This document shows, one piece after another, positions 15,801 through 25,700 of a stretch of DNA of 64,000 nucleotides; position 1 is the stretch's first letter, and each line of letters begins with the position of its first letter. This DNA is from Marinibaculum pumilum (lineage in GTDB: Bacteria > Pseudomonadota > Alphaproteobacteria > Ferrovibrionales > Ferrovibrionaceae). The stretch spans positions 248,001 through 312,000 of the forward strand of contig NZ_JBHRTR010000054.1 in the NCBI RefSeq assembly GCF_042646425.1, read 5' to 3'. The notes under the pieces were generated by a model. It searched no databases. It was not told the DNA's origin and worked only from the letters and a program-made list of their open reading frames with translations. Position numbers and translations under genes: made by a program.

Positions 15801-17612
15801 TCAGAACGCCGCTTCGTCCAACGCCATCATACTTGCCGCACCGGCCTGGATCTTCTGACCCAGCGCCGCGGTGTCCGGCAGGACCCGGTCCATGAAGTAC
15901 TGCGCCGTCTTCAGCTTGTTCTCCAGGAAGGCGCGGTCGATGCCGTCGCCGTTCCCGTCACCGCCGTCGGCCAGCCGCTCCGCCGCCACCTTCGCCATCC
16001 GGGCCCAGACATAGGCCATCGCCACCAGGGCGAACATGCGCAGATAGTCGGAGGAGGCCGCGCCGGCCTCGTTCGGGTCCTTCAGCCCCGCCTCGGCCAC
16101 CTGTGCCGTGGTGGCCTGGAAGCGGGCGAAGGCCTTCGCCAGCGGCATCACGCAGGTCTTGCCGATCACCGGGTCGGCCATATTGTCCTCGATGAACTGG
16201 CTGACCGGGTGGAAGAAGCGGCGCAGCAGCCGTCCCATGCCGGTCGGCAGCTTGCGCCCGACCAGATCCAGCGCCTGAATGCCGTTCGCGCCCTCGTAGA
16301 TCATGGTGATCCGGGCATCGCGGACGAACTGTTCCATGCCCCATTCGCGGACATAGCCATGGCCGCCATAGCATTGCTGCGCGGTGGTCGCCGCCTCGTA
16401 GCCGGTATCGGTCAGGTAGGACTTGATCATCGGGGTCAGGAGGGCCACCAGGTCCTCCGCGGCCTGGCGCTCCTCCGGGTCGGGATGGCCGGCCGCGAAG
16501 TCGATCAGCAGGCCGGTCCACAACGCCAGGGCGCGCGCGCCCTCGGTGAAGCAGCGGATGTTCATCAGCATGCGCCGCACGTCCGGGTGCACGATGATCG
16601 GATCGGCCGGCTTCTCCGGCGCCTCGGCGCCCTTCAGAGCGCGACCCTGCAGCCGGTCCTTGGCGTAGGTGACGGCGTTCTGGTAGGCGGCCTCCGCCAC
16701 CCCCAGGCCCTGGATGCCGACGCCGAGCCGGGCGGCGTTCATCATCGTGAACATCGCCCGCATGCCCCGATGCGCATCCCCGATCAGGTAGCCGGTGGCA
16801 CCGTCGTAGTTCATCACGCAGGTGGAGTTGCCGTGGATCCCCATCTTCTCCTCGATGGAGCCGCAGCCCAGGGCATTCCGTTCGCCCAGGCTGCCATCGG
16901 CATTGACCAGGAACTTCGGCACGATGAACAGGCTGACGCCCTTGATGCCCTCCGGCCCGCCGGGGATCTTCGCCAGCACCAGGTGGATGATGTTCTCCGA
17001 CATGTCGTGTTCGCCGGCGGAGATGAAGATCTTGGTGCCGGTGATCCGGTAGGTCCCATCCTCCTGCGGCTCCGCCTTGGTGCGCATCAGGCCCAGGTCG
17101 GTGCCGCAATGCGGCTCGGTCAGGTTCATCGTGCCCGTCCAATCGCCGCTGACCAGCTTGGGCAGATAAAGCTGCTTCTGTTCGTCCGTGCCGTGCTTGT
17201 GGATGGCCTCGTAGGCCCCGTGGCTCAACCCCGGATACATCGCGAAGGCGATGTTGGCCGCATTCATCATCTCCGCCAGGGCAAAGCCCAGCACGTGCGG
17301 CAGGCCCTGCCCGCCATAGTCCGGGTCGGCGGTCAGGCTTCCCCAGCCCGCCTCGCAATACTGCTGGTAGGCCGCCTTGAAGCCGGTCGGCGTCTTCACC
17401 GCGCCATCTGTCCAAGTGCAGCCCTCCCGATCGCCGACCTGGTTCAGCGGCTGCACGACCTCCTGCATGAACTTGCCGCTTTCCTCCAGCACCGCGTTCA
17501 CGATGTCCTCGGACACGTCCGCGAAACCGGGCAGGTTGTCGTAGTTCTGGATTGCCAGCACGTCGGTCAGGACGAAGCGGAGATCCTTCACGGGGGCGGT
17601 ATAGGTCGGCAT
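15801..17612 (-). CDS. Large acyl-CoA dehydrogenase with C-terminal extension (DmdC-like)
   Basis: A 603-residue acyl-CoA dehydrogenase of the long class that includes 3-methylmercaptopropionyl-CoA dehydrogenase (DmdC). Signatures are the N-terminus MPTYTAPVKDLRFVLTDVL, MNLTEPHCGTDLGLMRTKA, KIFISAGEHDMSENI, QQCYGGHGYVREWGMEQFVR and ITMIYEGANGIQALDLVGRK. The extra C-terminal domain (about 470-603) is characteristic. Homologues in non-DMSP organisms act on ordinary acyl-CoAs, so the substrate is left open. It lies 60 nt after the FadN-type gene in the same direction. ATG 17612 has GGAGAA 8 nt upstream. Confidence 0.9.
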   Translation of the reverse strand: MPTYTAPVKDLRFVLTDVLAIQNYDNLPGFADVSEDIVNAVLEESGKFMQEVVQPLNQVGDREGCTWTDGAVKTPTGFKAAYQQYCEAGWGSLTADPDYGGQGLPHVLGFALAEMMNAANIAFAMYPGLSHGAYEAIHKHGTDEQKQLYLPKLVSGDWTGTMNLTEPHCGTDLGLMRTKAEPQEDGTYRITGTKIFISAGEHDMSENIIHLVLAKIPGGPEGIKGVSLFIVPKFLVNADGSLGERNALGCGSIEEKMGIHGNSTCVMNYDGATGYLIGDAHRGMRAMFTMMNAARLGVGIQGLGVAEAAYQNAVTYAKDRLQGRALKGAEAPEKPADPIIVHPDVRRMLMNIRCFTEGARALALWTGLLIDFAAGHPDPEERQAAEDLVALLTPMIKSYLTDTGYEAATTAQQCYGGHGYVREWGMEQFVRDARITMIYEGANGIQALDLVGRKLPTGMGRLLRRFFHPVSQFIEDNMADPVIGKTCVMPLAKAFARFQATTAQVAEAGLKDPNEAGAASSDYLRMFALVAMAYVWARMAKVAAERLADGGDGNGDGIDRAFLENKLKTAQYFMDRVLPDTAALGQKIQAGAASMMALDEAAF

Positions 17613-17672
17613 CGGGGTTCTCCTTGAGACGTCGGCCCGCGGCCATACCCGCCGCCGGCCGTCGCTTCCTGT

Positions 17673-20021
17673 TCAGTTCCTGAGGGGCTTGCCGGTTTCC
17701 AGCATGTGGGAGATGCGGGCCAGGGTGGCCTCGTTGCGGAACAGCCGCATCTCGCCCTCCCGCTCCAGCGCCAACAGCTTGTCCTCGGTCACCTCCTCGG
17801 TGATGTCGGTATCGCCGCCGGACAGCACGCGGGCCACCTCCGCCGCCACCACGGCATCGTAGGCGGTCGCCTTGCCCTGGGTGACGAAGCCCTCCACCGC
17901 CATGTTCAGCGCGGCGCGGGCGGACGGCCCCGGCAGGTTCAGCACTGCCGGCTCCGGCGGCTGATAGCCCTCCACCAGGCTCAGCGCCTTCGCCTTGGCA
18001 TCGGCCAGCAGGCGGCGGCGGTTCATGGTGATGCCGTCGCCTTTCCGCAGGATGTGCATGTCCCGCGCCTCGGCGGCGGAGGTCGCCACCTTGGCCTGGG
18101 CGATCGCCTCGAACACCTCGGCGATCGGCGGCATCGGCCCGCCGGGCCGGCGCTTGTTCAGAGTGGCGCGGGTCAGCAGTTCCTTGCAGCCGCCCCAGGC
18201 CGGCAGCAGGCCCACGCCGACCTCCACCAGGCCCATATAGCTTTCGGCATGGGCCTGGATCGCGTCGGCATGCAGGCAGATCTCGCAGCCGCCGCCCAGG
18301 GCCATGCCGGCCGGCGCCGCGACCACCGGGAAGGGCGCGTACTTCAACGCCTTGTAGGCGCGCTGGCCCTCGCTGATGCCCTGCTCCAGCATCGGCCACA
18401 TGGCGATGTTGGCCTGGAACAGGCCCAGCCCCACATTCGCACCGACGGAAAAGTTGTCGCCGTCATGGCCGATGATCAGCGCCTTGTAGCCCTTCGAATG
18501 CAGCTTCGACGCCTGCACCACCATCGCCATGATGTCGGCGTCGATGGCGTTCATCTTGGTGTGCAGTTCCAGGCAGGCAACCCCGTCGCCCACGTCCCAG
18601 AGGCTGGCGCCCTTGTTCGACGCGATCGGCGCCCGCCCGCGCTTCAGGTCGGCCAGCATCCAGGCATCGTCCGCCACCGGTATGGCCGCATAATCGCCAC
18701 CCGGGGTCAGGGCATAGGCGGTCTCGCCCTCCTCCTTGTAGAAGGGGCGGCCGTCGGCGGCCTTCAGGATCGCCGGCACCGCGCGCCCGTCGGCTTCCAG
18801 CTTTTCGGCGAACCAGCCGCTGCCCAGCCGGTCGATCAGCTCGAACGGGCCCCATTTCCAGGCATAGCCGGTGCGCATGGCGCGATCGACCGCCACGATG
18901 TCGTCGGCGATCTCCGGCACCAGGCTGGCGGCGTAGGACAGGGTGCCGGCCAGCACCTCCCAGGCATAGCGGCCGCCGCGATCGTCATGCTCGACGAGGG
19001 CCTGCAGGCCCTTCCGCGCCGCCTTGATCGAGTCCAGGTCGGGCCTTTGCTTCGGCCGGTATTCGCCGGTCGCCAGGTCGCGCACCTCCTTGCCGCGGGC
19101 GCGGTAGAAGCCGCCTTTGCCCTTCCGCCCGGTATAGCCCTCCTCGATCATCTTCGAGACCGTGGCCACCAGAGGGCCGTCGGCGCGGTACATCTGCACG
19201 AACGGGTCGCTGTCGGGCAGCAGGGCCAGCATGCTTTCGTTCACATGCGGCGCCAGGTCCAGGCCGGTCAGGTCGCCCAGGCCGAAGATGCCGGTCTTGG
19301 GAATGCCCATCGGCCGGCCGCAGATCGCGTCCGCCTCCTCGACGCTGAGGCCCAGGTCGAAGGCCGCCTGCATCGCCAGGTAGGACCAGTAGATGCCGAT
19401 CCGGTTGGCGATGAAGCCCGGCGTGTCCTTTGCCGGCACCACCTCCTTGCCCAGGGCGCGGTCGCCGAAGTCCGACAGCGCGGCAATCGCCGCAGGGTCG
19501 GTGTCAGCACCGCCCACCACCTCCAGCAGCCGCATGTAGCGCGGCGGGTTGAAGAAATGGGTGATGGCGAAGTCGCGGCGGAAGCCGTCCGGCAGTCCCT
19601 CGGTCAGCCGGTGCAGCGGAATCGTCGAGGTGTTGGAGGAGACGATGGACCCCGCCTTCCGCACCTTGTCGAGCCGGCCATAGAGGTCCTGCTTGATCTT
19701 CGGGTTCTCGATGATCGCCTCGCAGATCCAGTCCACATCGGCCAGCTTGTCGAGATCGTCCTCCAGGTTGCCCGGGATCACACGCTTGGCGAAGGAGGGG
19801 TGCATGAACGGCGCGGGCCTGTCCTTCAGCATCCGCTGGACGGCCTGCGTGGCGAGCCGGCTGCGGGATGCGCTGTCGTTGCCCGCGTCCCCGCCATTTG
19901 CATCCTTGGGAACGATGTCCAGCAGCAGGCAGGTATGGCCGGCATTGGCGACATGGGCGGCGATCGCCGCGCCCATGACGCCGGCGCCGATGACGGCGAC
20001 CTTCTCGATCTTGCGGGTCAT
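17673..20021 (-). CDS. FadN-type 3-hydroxyacyl-CoA dehydrogenase/enoyl-CoA hydratase
   Basis: A 782-residue bifunctional enzyme in the reverse domain order to FadJ. The N-terminal NAD-binding domain (AVIGAGVMGAAIAAHVANAG, residues about 8-28) and catalytic THFFNPPRYMRLLEVV come first. The C-terminal crotonase domain (from about residue 480) has MALGGGCEICLHADA and GLVEVGVGLLPAWGG, so both catalytic Glu are kept. Start ATG 20021 is 4 nt after the thiolase stop, implying coupling. The FadN/FadA-type pair is a second complete module beside the FadJ-type one 4 kb away. Confidence 0.93.
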   Translation of the reverse strand: MTRKIEKVAVIGAGVMGAAIAAHVANAGHTCLLLDIVPKDANGGDAGNDSASRSRLATQAVQRMLKDRPAPFMHPSFAKRVIPGNLEDDLDKLADVDWICEAIIENPKIKQDLYGRLDKVRKAGSIVSSNTSTIPLHRLTEGLPDGFRRDFAITHFFNPPRYMRLLEVVGGADTDPAAIAALSDFGDRALGKEVVPAKDTPGFIANRIGIYWSYLAMQAAFDLGLSVEEADAICGRPMGIPKTGIFGLGDLTGLDLAPHVNESMLALLPDSDPFVQMYRADGPLVATVSKMIEEGYTGRKGKGGFYRARGKEVRDLATGEYRPKQRPDLDSIKAARKGLQALVEHDDRGGRYAWEVLAGTLSYAASLVPEIADDIVAVDRAMRTGYAWKWGPFELIDRLGSGWFAEKLEADGRAVPAILKAADGRPFYKEEGETAYALTPGGDYAAIPVADDAWMLADLKRGRAPIASNKGASLWDVGDGVACLELHTKMNAIDADIMAMVVQASKLHSKGYKALIIGHDGDNFSVGANVGLGLFQANIAMWPMLEQGISEGQRAYKALKYAPFPVVAAPAGMALGGGCEICLHADAIQAHAESYMGLVEVGVGLLPAWGGCKELLTRATLNKRRPGGPMPPIAEVFEAIAQAKVATSAAEARDMHILRKGDGITMNRRRLLADAKAKALSLVEGYQPPEPAVLNLPGPSARAALNMAVEGFVTQGKATAYDAVVAAEVARVLSGGDTDITEEVTEDKLLALEREGEMRLFRNEATLARISHMLETGKPLRN

Positions 20022-20025
20022 GAGA

Positions 20026-21162
20026 TCAGGCCGCCTCCAGCACGGTGGCGATGCCCTGGCCGCCGCCGATGCACTGGGTGGCGAGCGCCAGGCCCTTGCC
20101 TTCCCGCTTCAGCAGGCTGGCCGCCTTGCCGGTGATGCGGGCGCCGGTCGCCCCCATCGGGTGGCCCAGCGCGATGGCGCCGCCGTCCAGGTTGATCTTC
20201 TCGTTCGGCATGCCGCTTTCCTGCAGGCAGGCGATGGCCTGGGCGGCGAAGGCCTCGTTGATCTCGATCAGGTCGATGTCGGAGAGCGCCACGCCGGCCC
20301 GCTTCAGCGCCTTCTCGGTCGCCGGCACCGGGCCGATGCCCATGATCTCCGGCGCGCAGCCCGCCACGGCGACCGAACGGATCCGCGCCAGCACGTCCAT
20401 GCCATGCGCCTTGGCGTAATCCTCGGAACAGACCAGCACCGCGGAGGCGCCGTCGGTCAGCGGCGAGGAGGTGCCGGCGGTCACGCTGCCCTCGGCGTCG
20501 AAGGCCGGCGCCAGGCCGTCCAGCCCTTCCTGCGTGGTATCGGCACGGATGCAACCATCCTCCTCCACCCGCAGATTGCCGTCGGTGATGGCGACGATCT
20601 CGTCCTTGAACCGGCCTTCGGCCTGCGCGGCGGCGGCCTTGCGGTGGCTCTCCACCGCCATCTCCTGCTGCGCCCTGCGGTCGATCTTGTACTTCTTCGC
20701 GAGGTTTTCCGCGGTGATGCCCATGGAGACATAGGCCTGCGGCAGGCTCTCCACCAGCTTCGGGTTCGGCATCACGTTGAAGCCGCCCATCGGCACCCGG
20801 GTCATGCTCTCGATCCCGGCGCAGACGAAGGCCTCGCCCGCGTTCATCTGGATCGCCCCGGCGGCCTGGTGGATCGCCTGCATGGAGGAGCCGCAGAAGC
20901 GGTTGACGGTGGTGCCGGCGACCGACTGCGGCAGGCCCGACAGGAACACCGCCATGCGGGCGACGTTCAGGCCCTGCTCGCCCTCCGGGAAGGCGCAGCC
21001 GACGATCACGTCCTCCAGGTCCTCGACCGGCACGCCGGTGTCCTTCACCAGGGCGGCGATCACCTGCGCCAGCATGTCGTCGGGCCGCACCTTCGCCAGC
21101 GCGCCCTTGCGCGCGAGGGTGAAGGGGGACCGTTTGTACCCGGCAATCACGACATTCTTCAT
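20026..21162 (-). CDS. Acetyl-CoA acyltransferase (thiolase), partner of the FadN-type enzyme
   Basis: A 378-residue thiolase with catalytic Cys in NRFCGSSMQA, His in ALGHPMGATGAR and Cys in QCIGGGQG. It differs clearly from the second thiolase at 13244, so this is not a recent duplicate. ATG 21162 (MKNVVIAGYKRSPF) is preferred over an upstream ATG at 21177 because GGAGG lies about 9 nt before it, overlapping the upstream codons. It is the first enzyme gene after the MerR regulator (88 nt) and is coupled to the FadN-type gene. Confidence 0.93.
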   Translation of the reverse strand: MKNVVIAGYKRSPFTLARKGALAKVRPDDMLAQVIAALVKDTGVPVEDLEDVIVGCAFPEGEQGLNVARMAVFLSGLPQSVAGTTVNRFCGSSMQAIHQAAGAIQMNAGEAFVCAGIESMTRVPMGGFNVMPNPKLVESLPQAYVSMGITAENLAKKYKIDRRAQQEMAVESHRKAAAAQAEGRFKDEIVAITDGNLRVEEDGCIRADTTQEGLDGLAPAFDAEGSVTAGTSSPLTDGASAVLVCSEDYAKAHGMDVLARIRSVAVAGCAPEIMGIGPVPATEKALKRAGVALSDIDLIEINEAFAAQAIACLQESGMPNEKINLDGGAIALGHPMGATGARITGKAASLLKREGKGLALATQCIGGGQGIATVLEAA

Positions 21163-21250
21163 ACCGCTATCCTCCAAAGCGGCCGCCCGGTTCGCCGGGC
21201 AGCTTGAACCTGCGCCCCGCCGACACTGCCGGCCCGGGCGGATGCATGTC

Positions 21251-21856
21251 TCAGTCGCCCGCGACCGGGCCGTCCTGGTCGAAGGCGGAAAACGGCCGGT
21301 CCGGATCCCAGGTACGGCCGCTCGGCGTCAGCGGCGCGCCGGCGGTGGCGCAGGCGGCGCGCTCCGCCTCCCGCTGCCCGACATAGTCGCGCCAGCTGAT
21401 CTGCGTACCGGCATCCCGCACCTGCAGGAACTCCGTGATCGCGGCGCGCGCCAGCCGCAGCTCGCGCAGCATGCTCTCGATTTCGGCGGCCTGGCGCTCC
21501 AGTTCGGAGATGCGGTCGGCGGCCTTCATGTTCAATTGGCGGATCTGCTCGACCTGGCCGTCGGCCGGGTCGTAGAGGTCCAGGAGTTCCTGGATCTCGG
21601 CCAGGCTGAAGCCCAGCCGCTTGCCCCGCAGGATAAGGGCGAGGCGGGTGCGGTCGGCGCGGGAATAGATCCGCGACTGGCCCTGGCGCGCAGGCGCCAG
21701 AAGGCCCTTGTCCTCATAGAAGCGGATCGCCCGCGGCGTGACGCCGAAGGCATCGGACAGTTCGGTGATGGTGAAGGTCTTCTTCACGGCGTTCCCGGCT
21801 GATGGCCGGCGCCGACCTGCCCCGGCCGCCGTTCGGCGGGCCTTGCCGGCTGGCAC
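21251..21856 (-). CDS. MerR family transcriptional regulator of the beta-oxidation operon
   Basis: A 201-residue MerR regulator with the N-terminal winged helix (FTITELSDAFGVTPRAIRFYEDKGLL) and a long coiled coil (about 95-145). Cys residues of metal-sensing MerR types are absent, and the arrangement resembles the LiuR group that controls branched-chain amino acid and fatty acid degradation. GTG 21856 is chosen because AGGAGGGG lies 5 nt upstream; GTG 21787 would start exactly at the HTH and has a poor site. It heads the cluster, is divergent from the DUF962 gene, and a 16-bp palindrome lies 36 nt upstream, suggesting autoregulation. Confidence 0.88.
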   Translation of the reverse strand: MPAGKARRTAAGAGRRRPSAGNAVKKTFTITELSDAFGVTPRAIRFYEDKGLLAPARQGQSRIYSRADRTRLALILRGKRLGFSLAEIQELLDLYDPADGQVEQIRQLNMKAADRISELERQAAEIESMLRELRLARAAITEFLQVRDAGTQISWRDYVGQREAERAACATAGAPLTPSGRTWDPDRPFSAFDQDGPVAGD

Positions 21857-21891
21857 GGCGCCCCTCCTGTCGTTTCCGGAGAAGGTAATTT

Positions 21892-21907
21892 ACGTTTACG
21901 TAAACGT
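21892..21907. promoter_or_regulatory. 16-bp perfect palindrome, probable MerR operator
   Basis: ACGTTTACGTAAACGT is a perfect inverted repeat in an AT-rich patch 36 nt before the MerR-gene start. MerR-family activators bind such dyads between the -35 and -10 elements, and LiuR-type sites have a similar TTACGTTTACG character (recalled from the family, not checked). It would control the divergent MerR/beta-oxidation operon and possibly the DUF962 gene. Confidence 0.72.
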
Positions 21908-22016
21908 CAACTTCACCCACGCCCACTTCTGTTCCACCCGGCCCTTTGCCGGCCACCCTGGACAGCCGCCGGTCCCGGCACCAGACTCAGTACAGACGAC
22001 AGGGAAGGAATCGCTG

Positions 22017-22457
22017 ATGCAGGACCAGGACAGGGCCGCGTCACAACCGGCCGGCATGCAGGCAAGCGGCGCCGCAAGGCATACCCCCGGCGACCTGACC
22101 AGCTATCGCGACTTCTGGCCCTATTATCTGCGCGAACATGCGCGGCCGGAGACCCGCATCTGGCATTTCGCCGGCACCAGCCTGGCGATCCTGGCCCTGC
22201 TGTTGGCGATCGTCACCTTGCAGCCCTGGTGGCTTCTGGTCGCGCTGCCGGCCGGGTACGGTCCGGCCTGGATCAGCCACTTCTTCGTGGAGCGAAACCG
22301 TCCCGCGACGTTCAAATACCCGCTCTGGTCGCTGGCCTCCGACTTCAGGATGTACACCCTCTGGCTGGTGGGCCGGCTGGGCCGGCATCTGGCCGCCGCC
22401 GGTGTCCGGATGAGGGCGGACGGGAAGGCTGCGGATCGCACCCAGGCCGCCAGGTAG
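22017..22457 (+). CDS. DUF962 / Mpo1-like membrane protein
   Basis: A 146-residue protein with the DUF962 signature: DFWPYYLREHARPETRIWHFAGT, two adjacent TM segments (LAILALLLAIVTLQPWWLLVALPAGY), then PAWISHFFVERNRPATFKYP and SLASDFRMY. The yeast member Mpo1 is an Fe-dependent dioxygenase in alpha-oxidation of 2-hydroxy fatty acids; the conserved His residues (EH, WHF, SHFF) agree with a metal site. A link to lipid breakdown suits the divergent beta-oxidation operon and the shared upstream palindrome. ATG 22017 has AAGGAA 8 nt upstream. The N-terminal 25 residues are not conserved-looking. Confidence 0.85.
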   Translation: MQDQDRAASQPAGMQASGAARHTPGDLTSYRDFWPYYLREHARPETRIWHFAGTSLAILALLLAIVTLQPWWLLVALPAGYGPAWISHFFVERNRPATFKYPLWSLASDFRMYTLWLVGRLGRHLAAAGVRMRADGKAADRTQAAR

Positions 22458-22750
22458 GCTGCCACCTGCGGCCAATGCTCATCTGCCGATCGCCATAGCC
22501 TTCCCTCCCCCAGGCGGGGCCTTCGGGCCGGCACTACCCTGCACCGCCGCGGCGCCGCTTGCGAGCGTCCTACCGGCCCTGCCCCGATCGCCCCATTGGC
22601 CGGCGATGCGAAGCGTGGCGGCCCACGCGCCCCCGATCCGAAACCGCTGGGCGCCCCTGGAATCGGGCCGAAGCCGGGCGTATAAGGGATTCACGCCCTA
22701 CCCGTGGCCTGAAGCGGTCAGCCGAGCGTGGCGCCAGGAGAGGAAAGCCG
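22458..22750. other. Spacer without recognised gene
   Basis: Between the DUF962 gene and the PodJ-like gene. It holds GC-rich sequence with no recognisable product on either strand and no T-run terminator. The promoter of the PodJ-like gene should lie in its last 100 nt; I could not pick convincing -35/-10 boxes. Confidence 0.5.
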
Positions 22751-25700
22751 ATGAAGCCCGGAGCGCCCTGGAGCGTCAAAGGTATCGATCCGAAGGCCCG
22801 AGAGGTCGCCAAGTCCCTTGCCCATGCCCGCGGCCAGAGCCTGGGCGAGTGGATGACCCAGATGATCCTCGACGCCGAAGGCGGCGCGCCCGAAGAAGGT
22901 GACGCGGCCGCGCCGGGCGGTGAGGCACAGAAGGCTCTTGCGCCGCCCGCCGGCCAGGACCGCACGGCAGCGGGAGGGGCGGCAGCCGAACGGGCGGGAG
23001 TCCCTGCGGCATCCCGGCCCGCCAGTCCCCCATCGGGGGCAGAGGGCGCCGGCGCATCGCAGGACGCCCGCATCGTCGACGCCCTCGTCAGCCTCAGCCG
23101 GAGGCTCGAGCAGATCGAGCAGCGGATGACGGTCGGCACCCAGAGCCTGTCGCGCGACGTCGCCGTCCTGCGCGAAGGGCTGCAGAACCTGGGCCGGGAA
23201 TTCGTCGCCACCCGCCGCCATACCGTGGCGCAGCAGGAAGCGATCCTGAAACGCACGGAGCAGGCGATCGCCGCGGCCGGCGCTGCGAGCAACGGCGTGA
23301 CCGCGCTGCAGAACCGCCTGCAAGCCCTGCCCGGCCCGACAGGCACCGCATCGGGCGCCACAGGAGGCCAGGCCCGGCCCGGACCCGAAGCGGCGGCACC
23401 CTCTTCCGCCATGGGCCCTACCGGTCAGCCGTCGCCGATCGGCGAACCCGCCCGCGAAATGCCGCCCCTGCCTTCCCAGGGCAGCGCATCCGGAACGCCG
23501 CAGGCAGGGCCTCAGGTCTCGTCCCAGGCTTCCTCCCAGGCGGCGCCCCAGTCGCAACGACCTCCGGCCCAGCCGACTGAGCCGCAGCCGGCAGCCCAGC
23601 AGCCGACCCAGGGACAACACACCCAGGAACAGCCCACTTCCCCGCAACCGGTTCAGGCGCAACCGGTCCAGGCACCGCCGCAACAGCCGGCTGCGCAGGG
23701 GGAGGCGCCGGCAAGGGCCACATCGCCAGGGGGCGGAGCACCAGCTGGTGCATCGGGACAGGCGCAGGCTGCCCCGCAACAGCCACCCCGCGCGGAGACG
23801 CCGGCGGCAGGGCCCGCCAAGGTGGAGACGGCGGCAGCGGCGGCAGACACCGCGCCGGCTCCCCCGCCAGCCGCGGCGCCTCCGGTGCAGAAGGCCGCCC
23901 CGCGGGAAGCCGGCCCGCAGGAAGGCGCGGCCGCCGCCGACAACGACGAGGATGTCGAGTACGAGATCGTCGAGTACGAACTGCAGGAGGGCGAGGATCC
24001 TGCGGACTATGCCGGCAGCGACGAATATGAGGTGGTCGTCGAGGATGCGGAGGCGCAGCCCGCCGCTCCCGAGCCACCACCGGCCGCGCCGCCGCAGGAG
24101 GAACCGTCCGGCAACAGTCTTGCCCTGCGGGCGACCGGCAGCACCGCCGCCCCCCGGCCGCCGCTGCGCGCGGTGGATCTCGGTCCGGGCGGAGCACAGA
24201 CCGGCGGCATGCGTGGCCAGAGCGGGCGGCGGCTGCGGCTGCCGCTCGGCGCGCAGGACGCGGCGGCGCCGGAAGCCGGCGGGGCCGATGCCGGCGCGCC
24301 GCCGGCGCGCCCCGGTGGCCTGCCCCGCCTGTCCGGCGGCGAGCGTCCCGCGATCTCGGAGACGAAGGCCGGCCGCGGCGACACGGTGGATCCGCTGCTG
24401 GCGGCTGTGGACCGGCGGGTCAGTGGCGCCAGGACGCCGCCGGAGGCCGGCGAGCGGACCGGCATTTTCGGTATGACCTGGCGGAAGGGCCTCGGTCAGC
24501 CGCCCCGCCCCGCAGCCGAGAGTGCCGCCGAGGCGGGCAGCCCGGATGAACCGCAGGCCGATTGGGAGAACCCTGCCTGGAACCGCGCCGGCAGCACCGG
24601 CAAGAGCCATGGCGCCCCGCAGGGCGGACGGCAGCCGGCGGATGCCCCGACCGCCGCCGCCGCCGTGCCCCCCGCGACAGAAGGTTCAACCGCGGCAGAG
24701 CCGGACGGCGGCTCCGCAGCTGAAGGCGGGGAACCCAACGGCCCGGCCGCTTTCGTCCTGCCTCCGCCCCCTGCCGCCGCCGGAGAGAAGGGGGCCGCCA
24801 CCGCGTCCGGCACGGCACCGGAGCCGGCGGCGGAGCCGGACGCGGCGACATCCGCCGGGCCGGCCAGTGAGGCGCAGTCGGAAACCGGCCGGCCGGCCGC
24901 AACCGGCTCAGACCGTGCACCCGACACGCTGTCGTCGGCCCTTGGCGGGGAAACCGGCCGCCCGGCCGGACCCGCGGCAATGACGACGGCGGACGGGCGG
25001 CTTGGCGGCCCGCAGAGCGGGCCGCGGCGCAAGTCGCGCCGTTCCTGGCGCGACCGGCATGGCGCATTCGCCAAGGACACGCCGCCGGCGGCAGAGGAGG
25101 GCTGGCCCGACTATGCGGCTGCAGACATGGCGCCCCGCCGGTCGCGGCGCCGGCCGCTGCTGCTGGCCGCGATCGGCGTGCTGCTGGTTGCCGGGGCCGC
25201 GGTCGTGCTGGCACTGCTGGGCAATTCGACCGCGCCGGACGGCATCGACTATGTCGCGCTGGACCAGCAGCAGCGCGCGCAGGAGGGACAGCCCGAAGGC
25301 GCGACGGCGACACCCGGCCCTGCCGCTGCTGCCCCGGACAGCAGCGCGCCTGCGGCCCTGCCCGCAGCCACGGGCGATGCCACCCGCGACAGCCCCCGGG
25401 CCCTGGCCGACGTCCCACGCACCGATGACGGGGCCAGGAACGGCGCCGAGGCCGCAGCCGCGATCGCAGAGCTGCGTCAGGCCAGCGATGGCGGCAGTGC
25501 GCAGGCGGCCTATGAGCTGGGCCTGCGTCTGCACGACGGCATCGGTGTCCGCCGCGACCCGGATGCCGCGGCGGTGCAGTTCCAGCGCGCCGCGGACCTG
25601 GGCTATGCGCCTGCGCAGCTGGCGCTCGGCGTGGCCTACGAGCAGGGCCAGGGGGTTCCGCGCGACCTGGAACAGGCCGCCTATTGGTATGCGGTCGCCG

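Noticed and set aside
11301..20135. Long plus-strand open frames antisense to the beta-oxidation genes
   Set aside because: Translations are rich in His, Arg, Gly and Gln with no domain, while the minus strand carries complete enzymes with active-site residues.
13244..21162. Thiolases at 13244 and 20026 considered as a recent duplication
   Set aside because: Their sequences differ throughout, including around the active-site Cys, and each pairs with a different kind of bifunctional enzyme.
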